Source: JAZIHH01 sp036678685
GTDB lineage: Bacteria; Bacillota; UBA4882; UBA10575
Direction of reading: 5' to 3'
NCBI GenBank assembly: GCA_036678685.1
Contig: JAZIHH010000034.1
Coordinates: forward strand, 248,001-312,000
Length of the DNA stretch: 64,000 nucleotides
The notes below the pieces were generated by a model. That model was not told the DNA's origin, made no database searches, and worked only from the letters and a program-made list of their open reading frames with translations. Shown piece by piece: positions 45,801-54,401 of the stretch (positions within the stretch are counted from its first letter, which is position 1; each line of letters begins with the position of its first letter). The translations under genes were made by a program, and so were the position numbers.

Positions 45801-46143
45801 TTATTTTTTTAAAATTTATATACATATTTTCCCGCCCGTGCTTGCGGCTTTACCATGCCAAGCTTCACCCCGCGGGTACGGCGGCGCGGGCGGGGATATA
45901 AAACTGTAACATTACCGGAGCAGGAAAAGAGCGGGTTTGTGTGGTAATAATGATAAACTTATCCTGTCCGGTCTACGCCGGAAGAAATTTCCGGAAGCGG
46001 GCGTATGAGGTAATGACGAAAAACCCTGTCAATAAAGGGTAATATTGTACCGGGCAAAAAAGAGGGAACCCGACGGCTGGGACGAAAGAAACGTCTGTCC
46101 CGTGCGCTTTATATGTTTTCCAATTCGAACAGGAGGTTTCTTC
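45801..46143 (+). other. Gene-free leader region upstream of cheY
   Basis: About 340 bases. Several hairpins are visible, including CCGGAA with TTCCGG near 45980-46010 and GGGAC with GTCCC near 46078-46105. AGGAGG lies ten bases before the cheY start. No coding frame is convincing, and no known riboswitch class was recognised, though a c-di-GMP sensor would suit the gene. Confidence 0.4.
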
Positions 46144-46509
46144 ATGAAGGAACGTATAATGCTGGTTGATGACGCAAAGGTGATCAGGTTGATGTTGACA
46201 CGGATCCTTACCGAAGCCGGGTACGAGATTGCCGGGGAAGCGTCCACCGGCAAGGAAGCGGTGGAGAAGTACCAACAAATCAAACCGGATCTGGTGATGA
46301 TGGATATCACAATGCCGGAAATGTCGGGGATCGAGGCGGTCAAAGAAATTAAGAAAATTGATCCCAAAGCGCGGGTGATTATGTGTTCGGCCATGGGACA
46401 GAAATATTTGGTCCTCGAAGCCATTGAGGCCGGGGCCTTGAACTACATAGTCAAGCCTTTTGAGCCGGCAAAAGTATTGACGGCGGTGGCCGCAGCCCTG
46501 AAAAAGTAG
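46144..46509 (+). CDS. cheY: Single-domain response regulator CheY
   Basis: A 121-residue receiver with D9-D10 acidic pocket, phosphoacceptor D54 in MMDITMPEMSG, a Ser/Thr switch in MCSAMG and K in YIVKPF. It has no output domain, so it acts as a CheY-type protein that binds a partner such as the flagellar motor or a chemosensory complex. The ATG at 46144 lies behind AGGAGG. No other chemotaxis gene is near. Confidence 0.88.
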   Translation: MKERIMLVDDAKVIRLMLTRILTEAGYEIAGEASTGKEAVEKYQQIKPDLVMMDITMPEMSGIEAVKEIKKIDPKARVIMCSAMGQKYLVLEAIEAGALNYIVKPFEPAKVLTAVAAALKK

Positions 46510-46566
46510 GCCGGCGGGTGTCTCTCGTTAAAAACAGAGGATTCTGAACCGCAGCAACCCCGGAAT

Positions 46567-47043
46567 TTATCTCTTCAGGAGCAGGTACGCCCCGCCCGCC
46601 ATGAGGAGGATCCCGAGCAGTTTAAGCCAGGTAAACGGGATGTGTTCCCGCCCCAGCAGCCCCCAGTGATCAATAAAATAAGCGGTGAGCAGTTGAAAAA
46701 AGATGATCCCGGTTGTTGCCACCCCCACCCCGAGGTGGGGAATGGAGACTGCGACCCCGTAGATAATAGCCACCCCAATGGGCCCTCCGAGCCAGGCGTA
46801 AAGGGGAACCGAGGGAATTTTTTTGAGCAGGCCGGCCGGGGGAAAGATTAAAAGCAGGAGGCCGGCGGTGACCGTGCCCAGGAGATGAACAAGAAAGGTG
46901 GCGGGCAACAAACCGGTGATCTTTCCGGCCAGGGCGTTGAGGGTGCCCTGGATGGCCATTAAAGAACCGGCTGCCCCGGCTGTAAACAACGGCCATATTT
47001 TCTTCCAGGAAAACAAAAACCTCTTCAGCTCCTTTGTCCACAC
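46567..47043 (-). CDS. DMT superfamily membrane protein, YdcZ/DUF606 type
   Basis: A 158-residue membrane protein with about five helices; the segment GSLMAIQGTLNALAGKITGL followed by GGPIGVAIIYGVAVSIPHLG matches the YdcZ (DUF606) family, small drug/metabolite-type transporters. The GTG at 47043 has AAGGAGAG 13 bases upstream, rather far; an in-frame CTG at 47049 is seven bases from it, so the true start is unsure. Substrate unknown. It is single and on the opposite strand to its neighbours. Confidence 0.8.
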   Translation of the reverse strand: MWTKELKRFLFSWKKIWPLFTAGAAGSLMAIQGTLNALAGKITGLLPATFLVHLLGTVTAGLLLLIFPPAGLLKKIPSVPLYAWLGGPIGVAIIYGVAVSIPHLGVGVATTGIIFFQLLTAYFIDHWGLLGREHIPFTWLKLLGILLMAGGAYLLLKR

Positions 47044-47213
47044 TCAGTGTTATTCTCTCCTTTTTTCAAGCGCCTATCCCCAAGCCGGAAAGGAAGAGTA
47101 TAAATACCGGTTAACGCCATGGAGCAGCCGGGACGGGCCGGGCGCCGGCCGCCACCCAGCCGTGAATGATTTACGGTTATTTTAGAGATAATAGGTTTAA
47201 AGGAGGTTGGCAG

Positions 47214-47435
47214 ATGGCGCAAGGCTATTTGGAAGTCAAATGTTATGTGGACAGTTGTCACTATTGGACAAAGGACAATTATTGCGGGGCCGATTCTATT
47301 GAAGTTGATAATAGAAGCCAGATGAAGGGAAACGACATGGAAATCGGCACTCTTGGGACCGGGACCGGTGAAGCAGTTACCTCCGAAGGGACCTGCTGCC
47401 GGACGTATAAACCCCGGAAAAGAAAGGAGGGGTGA
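47214..47435 (+). CDS. DUF1540 cysteine-rich small protein
   Basis: A 73-residue protein starting after AAAGGAGG, with VKCYVDSCHYWTKDNYCGADSIEV, the DUF1540 pattern of spaced cysteines, probably metal binding, and a second pair of Cys near the C-terminus. The family occurs often in sporulating Clostridia-like bacteria; function is unknown. It is followed at once by a perfect 13-bp hairpin. Confidence 0.85.
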   Translation: MAQGYLEVKCYVDSCHYWTKDNYCGADSIEVDNRSQMKGNDMEIGTLGTGTGEAVTSEGTCCRTYKPRKRKEG

Positions 47436-47470
47436 GGAACGCCCGGACATTCCGTCCGGGCGTTCCTTAT
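47436..47470 (+). terminator. Strong hairpin after the DUF1540 gene
   Basis: GGAACGCCCGGAC and GTCCGGGCGTTCC form a perfect 13-bp stem around ATTCC. The T-run is short (TTATG), but the hairpin sits directly after the stop codon and is the likely terminator. Confidence 0.7.
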
Positions 47471-47576
47471 GTTCTGAACCGGCTTAACCGCCTCTCCTGC
47501 CGGAGAGAGAAAAAGGATTTTATGGGAGGGTAACGAATAATCAAAAAATCAAATTAATGATAAGGATGTGAGGAAG

Positions 47577-49241
47577 TTGCGGAGTGATCGGGTGAAAAAA
47601 GGCTGGCAACGCGCGCCCCACAGGTCACTTTTTAAGGCAATGGGTTATACTGACGAGGAATTGGCCGGACCGTTGATTGGTGTGGCCAATTCTTTCAATG
47701 AAATCATTCCGGGTCATTTTCATCTCCGGGCTGTCACCGAAGCGGTAAAGAGCGGAATCCGGGCGGCCGGCGGGACGCCGGTGGAATTCGGCGTCCCCGG
47801 GGTTTGCGACGGGATTGCCATGGGGCACGAAGGGATGAGATACTCCCTGCCCAGCAGGGAACTGATCGCCGACGCCGTGGAGATTATGGCCCAGGCCCAC
47901 ATGTTCGACGGACTGGTTTTGGTCCCCAATTGCGACAAAATAGTCCCCGGCATGCTGATGGCCGCCGGCCGGCTTAATCTTCCGGCCGTGGTGGTTAGCG
48001 GCGGTCCCATGCTGGCCGGAGAGTTGGACGGGGAAAAAATCGATTTAAACACCGTCTTTGAAGGAGTGGGCGCCCACGCCGCCGGGAAAATACCGGCGGA
48101 GCAGTTGCAGAGAATTGAGGACCGGGCCTGTCCCGGTTGCGGTTCCTGTTCCGGCATGTTTACCGCCAATACCATGAATTGCCTGGCGGAAGTACTGGGA
48201 ATGGCCCTTCCGGGGAACGGTACCATTCCGGCTGTTGACGCCCGCCGGATCCGGCTGGCCAAAGCGGCAGGGCGCAAAGTGATGGAATTGGTTAGAGCCG
48301 GTCTCCGGCCGCGGAAGATTATGACCAAAACCGCTTTTGTCAATGCTTTCACCGTGGATATGGCGATTGGCGGTTCCACCAATACCATCTTGCATCTGCC
48401 CGCTATTGCCCGGGAGGTGGGGGTGGAGATTGATTTAAACCAGATTAATGAGATCAGCCGCCGGACTCCCCATCTTTGCCATCTGCGGCCGGCCGGACCC
48501 CATCACATTGAGGACTTGGACACCGCCGGGGGAATTCCGGCGGTGATGGCCGTCCTGGCGGAAAAGGAACTGGTTGACACTTCCTGCCGGACAGTAACCG
48601 GCCGCACGGTGGGGGAGAATATCGAAGGGGCAAGAGTCTTGCGTTCCGATGTCATCCGGCCCCTGGACAACCCCCATAACCAACAGGGAGGGCTGGCCGT
48701 GCTCTTCGGGTCGCTGGCCCCGGGCGGGGCGGTGGTGAAACAAGCGGCGGTGGATCCGGCGATGTTAATCCATGAAGGGCCGGCCCGGGTCTTTGACAGT
48801 GAAGAAGAAGCTGTCGAGGCGATTATGGGCGGGCGGATCAACCCCGGAGATGTGGTGGTGATCAGATACGAAGGACCGAAAGGCGGTCCCGGGATGCGGG
48901 AGATGCTGACGCCGACTTCCGCCATTGCCGGGATGGGACTGGACAAGGAAGTGGCCTTGCTGACCGACGGGCGGTTCTCCGGCGCCACCCGGGGGGCCTC
49001 CATTGGCCATGTTTCCCCGGAAGCGGCCGAAGGCGGGCCCATAGCCTTGGTTGAAGAGGGAGACCGGATTCGAATCGATATTCCCGGCTGCCGCCTGGAT
49101 CTGCTGGTCAGCGGGGAAGAACTGGCCGCACGGCAAAAAAAATGGCGGGCTCCGTCACCCCGGATTACCCACGGGTACCTTGCCCGTTACACAAAACAGG
49201 TTAGGTCGGCCGGAACGGGAGCGATTACTGATGCCGGATAA
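47577..49241 (+). CDS. ilvD: Dihydroxy-acid dehydratase
   Basis: A 554-residue IlvD that converts dihydroxy-isovalerate and dihydroxy-methylvalerate to the 2-keto acids for valine and isoleucine. The iron-sulfur cysteines lie in GVCDGIAMG, LVPNCDKIVPG and ACPGCGSCSGMFTANTMNC. It starts with the TTG at 47577, giving LRSDRVKKG, matching the usual RSDxxKKG start of the family; TAAGGAT lies nine bases upstream. A GTG at 47568 is closer to that sequence and less likely. The stop overlaps the DUF2007 gene by 11 bases. Confidence 0.95.
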   Translation: MRSDRVKKGWQRAPHRSLFKAMGYTDEELAGPLIGVANSFNEIIPGHFHLRAVTEAVKSGIRAAGGTPVEFGVPGVCDGIAMGHEGMRYSLPSRELIADAVEIMAQAHMFDGLVLVPNCDKIVPGMLMAAGRLNLPAVVVSGGPMLAGELDGEKIDLNTVFEGVGAHAAGKIPAEQLQRIEDRACPGCGSCSGMFTANTMNCLAEVLGMALPGNGTIPAVDARRIRLAKAAGRKVMELVRAGLRPRKIMTKTAFVNAFTVDMAIGGSTNTILHLPAIAREVGVEIDLNQINEISRRTPHLCHLRPAGPHHIEDLDTAGGIPAVMAVLAEKELVDTSCRTVTGRTVGENIEGARVLRSDVIRPLDNPHNQQGGLAVLFGSLAPGGAVVKQAAVDPAMLIHEGPARVFDSEEEAVEAIMGGRINPGDVVVIRYEGPKGGPGMREMLTPTSAIAGMGLDKEVALLTDGRFSGATRGASIGHVSPEAAEGGPIALVEEGDRIRIDIPGCRLDLLVSGEELAARQKKWRAPSPRITHGYLARYTKQVRSAGTGAITDAG

Positions 49242-49467
49242 ACGGAGAAAATTAGTGACCTTGATCGAAGTTGACAACCTGGTTAAAGCCGATTTAATCC
49301 AGAGCATTTTACGGGGGTCGGGGATTTTTTCCTGTATTCCGGATCAAGCTTTCGGGATGGCTTTCAGTGGCGTTCTCGGCCTGAAAATTCAAGTGTACGA
49401 GGAAGATTTGGAAAAAGCCCGGGAACTTCTCCAGGCGGTGGAAGACGGGAGTAATAATTATTCATAA
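49231..49467 (+). CDS. DUF2007 small protein
   Basis: A 78-residue protein with a ferredoxin-like pattern: LVTLIEVDNLVKADLIQSIL, then GLKIQVYEEDLEKARELLQ. This is the DUF2007 family (putative signal transducing). It overlaps the ilvD stop by 11 bases and so is translated with it, though its ribosome binding site is weak (GGGAGCG). No catalytic residues are evident. Confidence 0.82.
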   Translation: MPDKRRKLVTLIEVDNLVKADLIQSILRGSGIFSCIPDQAFGMAFSGVLGLKIQVYEEDLEKARELLQAVEDGSNNYS

Positions 49468-49484
49468 AAAACGTATTAATATTA

Positions 49485-49513
49485 TTGCCAACGCAGCCGC
49501 TTTGGTATATAAT
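49485..49513 (+). promoter_or_regulatory. Promoter of the arg operon
   Basis: TTGCCA (49485-49490), a 17-base spacer and a perfect TATAAT (49508-49513), about 30 bases before the argC start. AT-rich sequence upstream (49451-49485) could hold an ArgR site, but no clear ARG box was found. Confidence 0.75.
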
Positions 49514-49544
49514 AGGGAGCAAACAAGTTACAGGGGGGAGAGTA

Positions 49545-50591
49545 TTGCTCACTGCCGGAATCATCGGTGTCAACGGTTACGCCGGCGGAGAATTGCTGCG
49601 GCTTTTAGCCGGCCATCCGGAAGTCAAAGTAATAACCGCGGCCTCCAGGTCTCAGGCCGGGTGCCGGGTGGAAGAGGTTTTCCCGACTTTCCGCGGGGAG
49701 GATCTTGGGCGGTTGCAAATCGTCCCGCCCGAGGTGCCGTCTTTTAAAGGATGTGATGTGGTTTTTCTTTCGACGCCGCACGGAACCTCGGCCCGGCTGG
49801 TACCGGACCTTTTGCAGCTGGGCGCCAAAGTAATTGACCTGGGAGCGGATTTCCGGTTCCGCCGGGTGAATATTTATGAAGAATGGTACGGAGTAACGCA
49901 TCCCGCTCCTTTTCTTCTTGAGGAGGCCGTTTACGGCCTGCCGGAACTGAAAAACAGGGAAGAAATAAGAAAAGCCCGTCTGGTGGGAAATCCGGGTTGC
50001 TACCCGACGGCGATTCTTTTGGGTCTGGCCCCCCTGTTGCAAGCCGGCCTCCTTGGCGACGGTCCGGTGATTGCCGATGCCAAGTCCGGGGTCTCCGGGG
50101 CCGGACGTTTGCCCAAACCCGAGTTGCACCATGCGGAAGTGGAAAATGATTTTCGCGCCTACGGGCTGGTCCGCCACCGGCACATCCCGGAGATTGAGGA
50201 AGTGGCCGGCCGTCTGGCCGGTCGGGAGATAAAAGTTTCCTTCACCCCGCATCTGGTGCCGATGAGCAGGGGGTTATTTGCCACTGTTTACCTGACGGCC
50301 GGAGAAAAGCTTACCAATGCGCAATTATTCCAGATTTATCAGGATTATTACCATGGGGAACCCTTCATTGTTCCCCTGCCGGAACCGTTTTTACCGCAGA
50401 CCAAAGCGGTGATCTATACTAACCGGTGCCAGCTGGGGGTGCGCTATGATCCCCGGACCGGCCAGGTGATCGTCCTTTCCGCTTTGGACAATCTGGGAAA
50501 AGGCGCTGCGGGACAGGCGGTACAGAATATGAATATTATGTTCGGTTTTGAAGAAACACTGGGGCTGGCCGCGCCGGGGATCTGGCCGTGA
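49545..50591 (+). CDS. argC: N-acetyl-gamma-glutamyl-phosphate reductase
   Basis: A 348-residue NADPH-dependent reductase of the arginine pathway. Its Rossmann start is GIIGVNGYAGGELLRLL and its catalytic Cys lies in LVGNPGCYPTAILLGL. The TTG at 49545 lies behind AGGGGGGAG; longer frames run into the promoter. First gene of argC-argJ-argB-argD. Confidence 0.95.
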   Translation: MLTAGIIGVNGYAGGELLRLLAGHPEVKVITAASRSQAGCRVEEVFPTFRGEDLGRLQIVPPEVPSFKGCDVVFLSTPHGTSARLVPDLLQLGAKVIDLGADFRFRRVNIYEEWYGVTHPAPFLLEEAVYGLPELKNREEIRKARLVGNPGCYPTAILLGLAPLLQAGLLGDGPVIADAKSGVSGAGRLPKPELHHAEVENDFRAYGLVRHRHIPEIEEVAGRLAGREIKVSFTPHLVPMSRGLFATVYLTAGEKLTNAQLFQIYQDYYHGEPFIVPLPEPFLPQTKAVIYTNRCQLGVRYDPRTGQVIVLSALDNLGKGAAGQAVQNMNIMFGFEETLGLAAPGIWP

Positions 50592-50703
50592 AGATACGGC
50601 TTGGGGAAGAAAAACGGGCCGGATTGCCGGCAGGGCGGCCGGGCGGACGAGCGAAAGAGGGGTTTTTTCTTGTCATGAAGGCGACAGGAAAGGGTGGGGG
50701 AAA

Positions 50704-51906
50704 ATGACTGGGAATTCCAGCAGCGGGGTAACCGCACCCCGCGGTTTTTTGGCGGCGGGTGTCGCTTGCGGGTTAAAAAAGACGGAAACTCCCGATCTGG
50801 CGCTGGTTTATTCCGGGACGCCCGCGGTGGCGGCCGCTGTTTTCACCCGTAACCGGGTTCAGGCCGCTCCGGTGCTGATCAGCCGGGAACACCTGCGGGC
50901 GGAGTTCGCCCGGGCAGTCGTGCTTAACAGCGGAAATGCCAATGCCTGCCTGGGGGAGCAAGGTTTAAAAGACGCGGCTCTGATTGCTGGCAGAACCGCG
51001 GAGATCTTAAAGATCTCCCCGCAAGAAGTCCTCCTGGGCTCGACAGGTGTGATCGGGGTGCCGTTGCCGGTGGGCCGCATTTTGGACAGCCTGCCCGCCC
51101 TGGTAGAAAGGTTGGCCCCGTCGGGCGGAAGAACGGCGGCCGAAGCGATCATGACGACGGATACTTTTCCCAAAGAGTGGGCTACCGTTCTGGACTTGGG
51201 CGGCCGCGAGGTCCGGATTGGGGGAATGGCGAAAGGGGCGGGGATGATTGCGCCCAATATGGCAACTATGCTGGCGGTGGTCACCACCGATGCCAAGGTG
51301 GAGAAACCGCTTTTGCAAAGGGCTTTGCAGGAGGTGACCGCTCTCACCTTTAACCGGGTCATCGTGGACGGGGACACCAGCACCAACGATACCGTGTTCC
51401 TTCTGGCCAACGGTGCGGCGGACGCCCCGCCTGTCACCGGGGGGAGCGTTTATGAAGATTTTCTCTCCGGCCTGCACGAAGTCTGCCTCCGGCTGGCCCA
51501 TATGATTGTTAAAGACGGCGAAGGAGCGACCAAATTTATTACCGTCCGGGTAAAAAAGGCCGCCACGGAGAAGGAAGCCGAAACCGCCGCCCGGGCGGTG
51601 GCTACTTCCCCTTTGGTAAAGACGGCTTTTTTCGGTGAAGATGCCAATTGGGGCCGGATTTTGGCGGCCGTGGGCTACTCCGGGATTGATTTTTCCCCGG
51701 AGACCACCGAGATCTCCCTCGGCGGGTTGACGGTCTTTCGCAACGGGCGGGGACTGCCCTTCGACGAGGAACAGGCCAAACGGGTTCTTAAAGAACAGGA
51801 GGTGGAGGTGGAGATCACCCTCCACCGGGGAGAGGCGGAAGCCGTCGTTTGGACCTGCGATTTTTCTTATGATTATGTAAGAATCAACGCCGATTACCGG
51901 TCCTGA
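50704..51906 (+). CDS. argJ: Bifunctional ornithine acetyltransferase / N-acetylglutamate synthase
   Basis: A 400-residue ArgJ, which recycles the acetyl group from N-acetylornithine to glutamate. The self-cleavage site is the Thr in MATMLAVVTTD. Other family motifs are NSGNANACLG and STNDTVFLLANG. The ATG at 50704 lies behind AGGGTGGGGG. No argA is seen, so ArgJ is likely to supply acetylglutamate too. A GC-rich hairpin (51994-52013) lies between it and argB. Confidence 0.95.
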   Translation: MTGNSSSGVTAPRGFLAAGVACGLKKTETPDLALVYSGTPAVAAAVFTRNRVQAAPVLISREHLRAEFARAVVLNSGNANACLGEQGLKDAALIAGRTAEILKISPQEVLLGSTGVIGVPLPVGRILDSLPALVERLAPSGGRTAAEAIMTTDTFPKEWATVLDLGGREVRIGGMAKGAGMIAPNMATMLAVVTTDAKVEKPLLQRALQEVTALTFNRVIVDGDTSTNDTVFLLANGAADAPPVTGGSVYEDFLSGLHEVCLRLAHMIVKDGEGATKFITVRVKKAATEKEAETAARAVATSPLVKTAFFGEDANWGRILAAVGYSGIDFSPETTEISLGGLTVFRNGRGLPFDEEQAKRVLKEQEVEVEITLHRGEAEAVVWTCDFSYDYVRINADYRS

Positions 51907-51993
51907 ACCGCTGTGACGCCCCGGCCGCCTGTGCCAAAACCGTACCCGTTCATGGTATACGCCCCGGAGACGGAGCGGCGGCCGGGTTTAAGG

Positions 51994-52020
51994 CACGCGC
52001 CGGCGCGCGCGTGTTTGTCT
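51994..52020 (+). promoter_or_regulatory. GC-rich hairpin between argJ and argB
   Basis: CACGCG and CGCGTG around CCGGCGCG form a stem followed by TTTGTCT. It may be a weak terminator or processing site within the operon; the gap between argJ and argB is 165 bases, longer than the other gaps except argC-argJ. Confidence 0.35.
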
Positions 52021-52071
52021 TTGTGACGGTCATTAAACATATGTAGACTGGAGAGAAAGCGGGGGGAAGCA

Positions 52072-52935
52072 ATGGAAAAGGTTATGAACCGGGCACAAGT
52101 CTTAATCGAAGCAATCCCTTACATACGGGCCTTTCACGGGAAAACGTTTGTGATTAAATACGGCGGGCACGCCATGGTTGACCAGGAATTAAAGCGCAGT
52201 GTCATGCTGGATATTGTTCTCCTTAAATATCTGGGGCTTAACCCGGTCCTGGTGCACGGAGGCGGGCCGGAGATCACCCAAATGCTGGAGAAGACAGGGA
52301 AGAAAAGCATAAGTCTGCACGGGCAAAGGGTGACCGACCAGGAAACGATGGAGATTGTCAATATGGTTCTCGCCGGCAAGATCAATAAGGAACTGGTCAC
52401 CCTGCTCAACCACTACGGGGTGAAAGCGGCCGGTCTTTCCGGACAGGACGGGGGCCTGCTGCAGGCGGTGAAGAAAAATATGCCCGGCGGGGAGGATCTG
52501 GGTTTTGTCGGCGAAGTGAAGCGGGTCAACCCGGAACTGCTCCATACTTTGCTGGCCAAAGGATATATCCCGGTGGTGGCCACGGTCGGAGTGGGCGAGG
52601 AGGGCGAGAATTACAATATCAACGCCGATACGGTGGCCGGGGAATTGGCGGCCGCGTTGCCGGCGGAAAAGCTTATTATCCTTACGGATGTGGAAGGGAT
52701 TCACGAAGACCCGGCGGATAATTCTACCTTAATCTCGAACCTGAAAATCGAGAAGGCTCTGGAAATGATCGCGGACGGCCGGATTGGCGGCGGAATGATT
52801 CCCAAGGTTCATGCCTGTATCCATGCGCTGCGGCATGGGGTAAGCCGGGCCCATATTATTGACGGGCGACGTCCTCATTCTTTGTTGCTGGAGATTTTAA
52901 CGGACAAAGGAATCGGCACGATGGTGGAGGAATAG
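52072..52935 (+). CDS. argB: Acetylglutamate kinase
   Basis: A 287-residue amino-acid kinase: FVIKYGGHAM, VLVHGGGPEI, NINADTVAGELA and the final GGGMIPKVHACIHAL. It phosphorylates N-acetylglutamate. The N-terminal helix (MNRAQVLIEAIPYIRAF) is the extension seen in arginine-inhibited forms. The ATG at 52072 lies behind GGGGGGAAG. argD starts 19 bases after its stop. Confidence 0.96.
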   Translation: MEKVMNRAQVLIEAIPYIRAFHGKTFVIKYGGHAMVDQELKRSVMLDIVLLKYLGLNPVLVHGGGPEITQMLEKTGKKSISLHGQRVTDQETMEIVNMVLAGKINKELVTLLNHYGVKAAGLSGQDGGLLQAVKKNMPGGEDLGFVGEVKRVNPELLHTLLAKGYIPVVATVGVGEEGENYNINADTVAGELAAALPAEKLIILTDVEGIHEDPADNSTLISNLKIEKALEMIADGRIGGGMIPKVHACIHALRHGVSRAHIIDGRRPHSLLLEILTDKGIGTMVEE

Positions 52936-52954
52936 GATTTAGGGAGGTAATGGC

Positions 52955-54139
52955 ATGTCAATGCAGGAGCTCCTGGCGAGAGGAGCAAGGGTGATGATGA
53001 ACAATGTTTCGCGCTTGCCGGCGGTTTTTACCCGCGGTCAAGGTGCTTATCTCTATGATGCCGACGGCCAAGAGTATCTTGATTTTTTGAGCGGGATCGC
53101 CGTTTTGGCCCTTGGCCATTCCCATCCCCGTTTGGTCGCTGCCATGCAGCGGCAGGCGGAAAAGGTTCTCCATGTCTCCAACTACTTTTTCCTGGAGGAG
53201 CAGGTGGAACTGGCAGAAAAACTGCGGGAACTCTCCGGCCTGGACCGGGTTTTCTTCTGCAACAGCGGGGCCGAGGCCAACGAGGCCGCGATTAAGCTGG
53301 CCCGGAAATACGGACGGAAACTGGGGGGCAAATACGAGATTATTACGGCGGTCAATTCTTTCCACGGCCGGACAATGGGGGCGTTGGCTGCAACCGGTCA
53401 ACCCAAATATCAGGAGATGTTTTCCCCGCTGCCGGAGGGATTCCGTTATGCGCCCCTTAACGACCTCGCCGCCTGGGAAGAGGCGATCAATGACCGGACC
53501 TGTGCCGTGTTGGTCGAACCGGTTCAGGGGGAGGGAGGAGTGTACCCGGCAAGCAAAGAGTTTCTCCAGGGCCTGGCGGAACTCTGCCGGAAACACCGGC
53601 TGCTCTTGATGATGGATGAGGTTCAGACCGGCCTTGGCCGGACCGGGCGGTTTTTCGCCTGGCAACATGCGGGGGTTAAACCCGATGTCCTGACCCTGGC
53701 CAAAGCTTTGGGCCATGGGATTCCTTTCGGCGCCCTCCTGGCCCGGGAGGAGGTGGCCGTCCTGGAGCCGGGGGACCACAGTACGACTGTGGGCGGCGGG
53801 GGGATGGCTTTTGCCGTGGCCCTGGAAGTGCTGCGGATAATGGAAGAGGAGGACCTGCCGGACAGGGCCGGCCAGCTGGGCCGGGAATTAACGGCGCTGT
53901 TCGGGGAATGGCAAAGAAAACTCCCGGTGATCAAGGAAGTAAGGGGACTAGGGCTTATGCTGGCCTTGGAACTTTCCTGCCCGGCCAAGCCCGTGGTGGA
54001 AGCCTGTCTCAAGCGGGGGTTGGTGATCAACGCGGTGACCCCGACAACCCTCCGGCTTTTACCCCCTTTGAACATCAGCCGGGAGGATTTAAAAAAAGGC
54101 CTGGATCTTCTCTATGAAGTTCTGGCAAACATGGGGTGA
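52955..54139 (+). CDS. argD: Acetylornithine aminotransferase
   Basis: A 394-residue class III aminotransferase. The PLP lysine lies in LTLAKALGHGIPFGA, with DEVQTGLGRTG and FCNSGAEANEAAIKLARKY as supporting motifs. It makes N-acetylornithine in the arginine pathway. The ATG at 52955 follows GGGAGG. It ends the arg operon; the next terminator is at 54371. Confidence 0.95.
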   Translation: MSMQELLARGARVMMNNVSRLPAVFTRGQGAYLYDADGQEYLDFLSGIAVLALGHSHPRLVAAMQRQAEKVLHVSNYFFLEEQVELAEKLRELSGLDRVFFCNSGAEANEAAIKLARKYGRKLGGKYEIITAVNSFHGRTMGALAATGQPKYQEMFSPLPEGFRYAPLNDLAAWEEAINDRTCAVLVEPVQGEGGVYPASKEFLQGLAELCRKHRLLLMMDEVQTGLGRTGRFFAWQHAGVKPDVLTLAKALGHGIPFGALLAREEVAVLEPGDHSTTVGGGGMAFAVALEVLRIMEEEDLPDRAGQLGRELTALFGEWQRKLPVIKEVRGLGLMLALELSCPAKPVVEACLKRGLVINAVTPTTLRLLPPLNISREDLKKGLDLLYEVLANMG

Positions 54140-54370
54140 ACAGGGCAAAAAGCCGGGTTTACTTCCTTTGTTCTTGCCGCTGTGTTATAATTATGATACG
54201 GCTATTGGCAATGATAGCCGGCCGTAACGGCACCGCTTATACGCCCGTGCCGGCGGCGCTGTTACGCACGAAGCGAGCGTTATCGCCCCCAAAGGCCGGG
54301 AACTGCGTGCATACGGTTATGACGGTTAGGTAAGAGGAAAACCCGGCGCCCGGAGAGCGAAGGAAAGAAA

Positions 54371-54398
54371 AATCCCTACCCCAAAAAGGGTAGGGATT
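54371..54398. terminator. Bidirectional terminator between argD and the COG2403 gene
   Basis: AATCCCTACCC and GGGTAGGGATT around CAAAAA give an 11-bp stem, with T- or A-rich flanks on both sides. The 230 bases before it hold no supported gene; a TATAAT at 54186-54191 lacks a good -35. Confidence 0.85.
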
Positions 54399-54401
54399 CT
54401 T

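Noticed and set aside
45960..46143. c-di-GMP riboswitch upstream of cheY
   Set aside because: GGGCAAA and a GACG hairpin are suggestive, but the conserved core could not be aligned.
54136..54333. 65-codon frame after argD
   Set aside because: No ribosome binding site and no protein-like composition; the region reads equally well in other frames.
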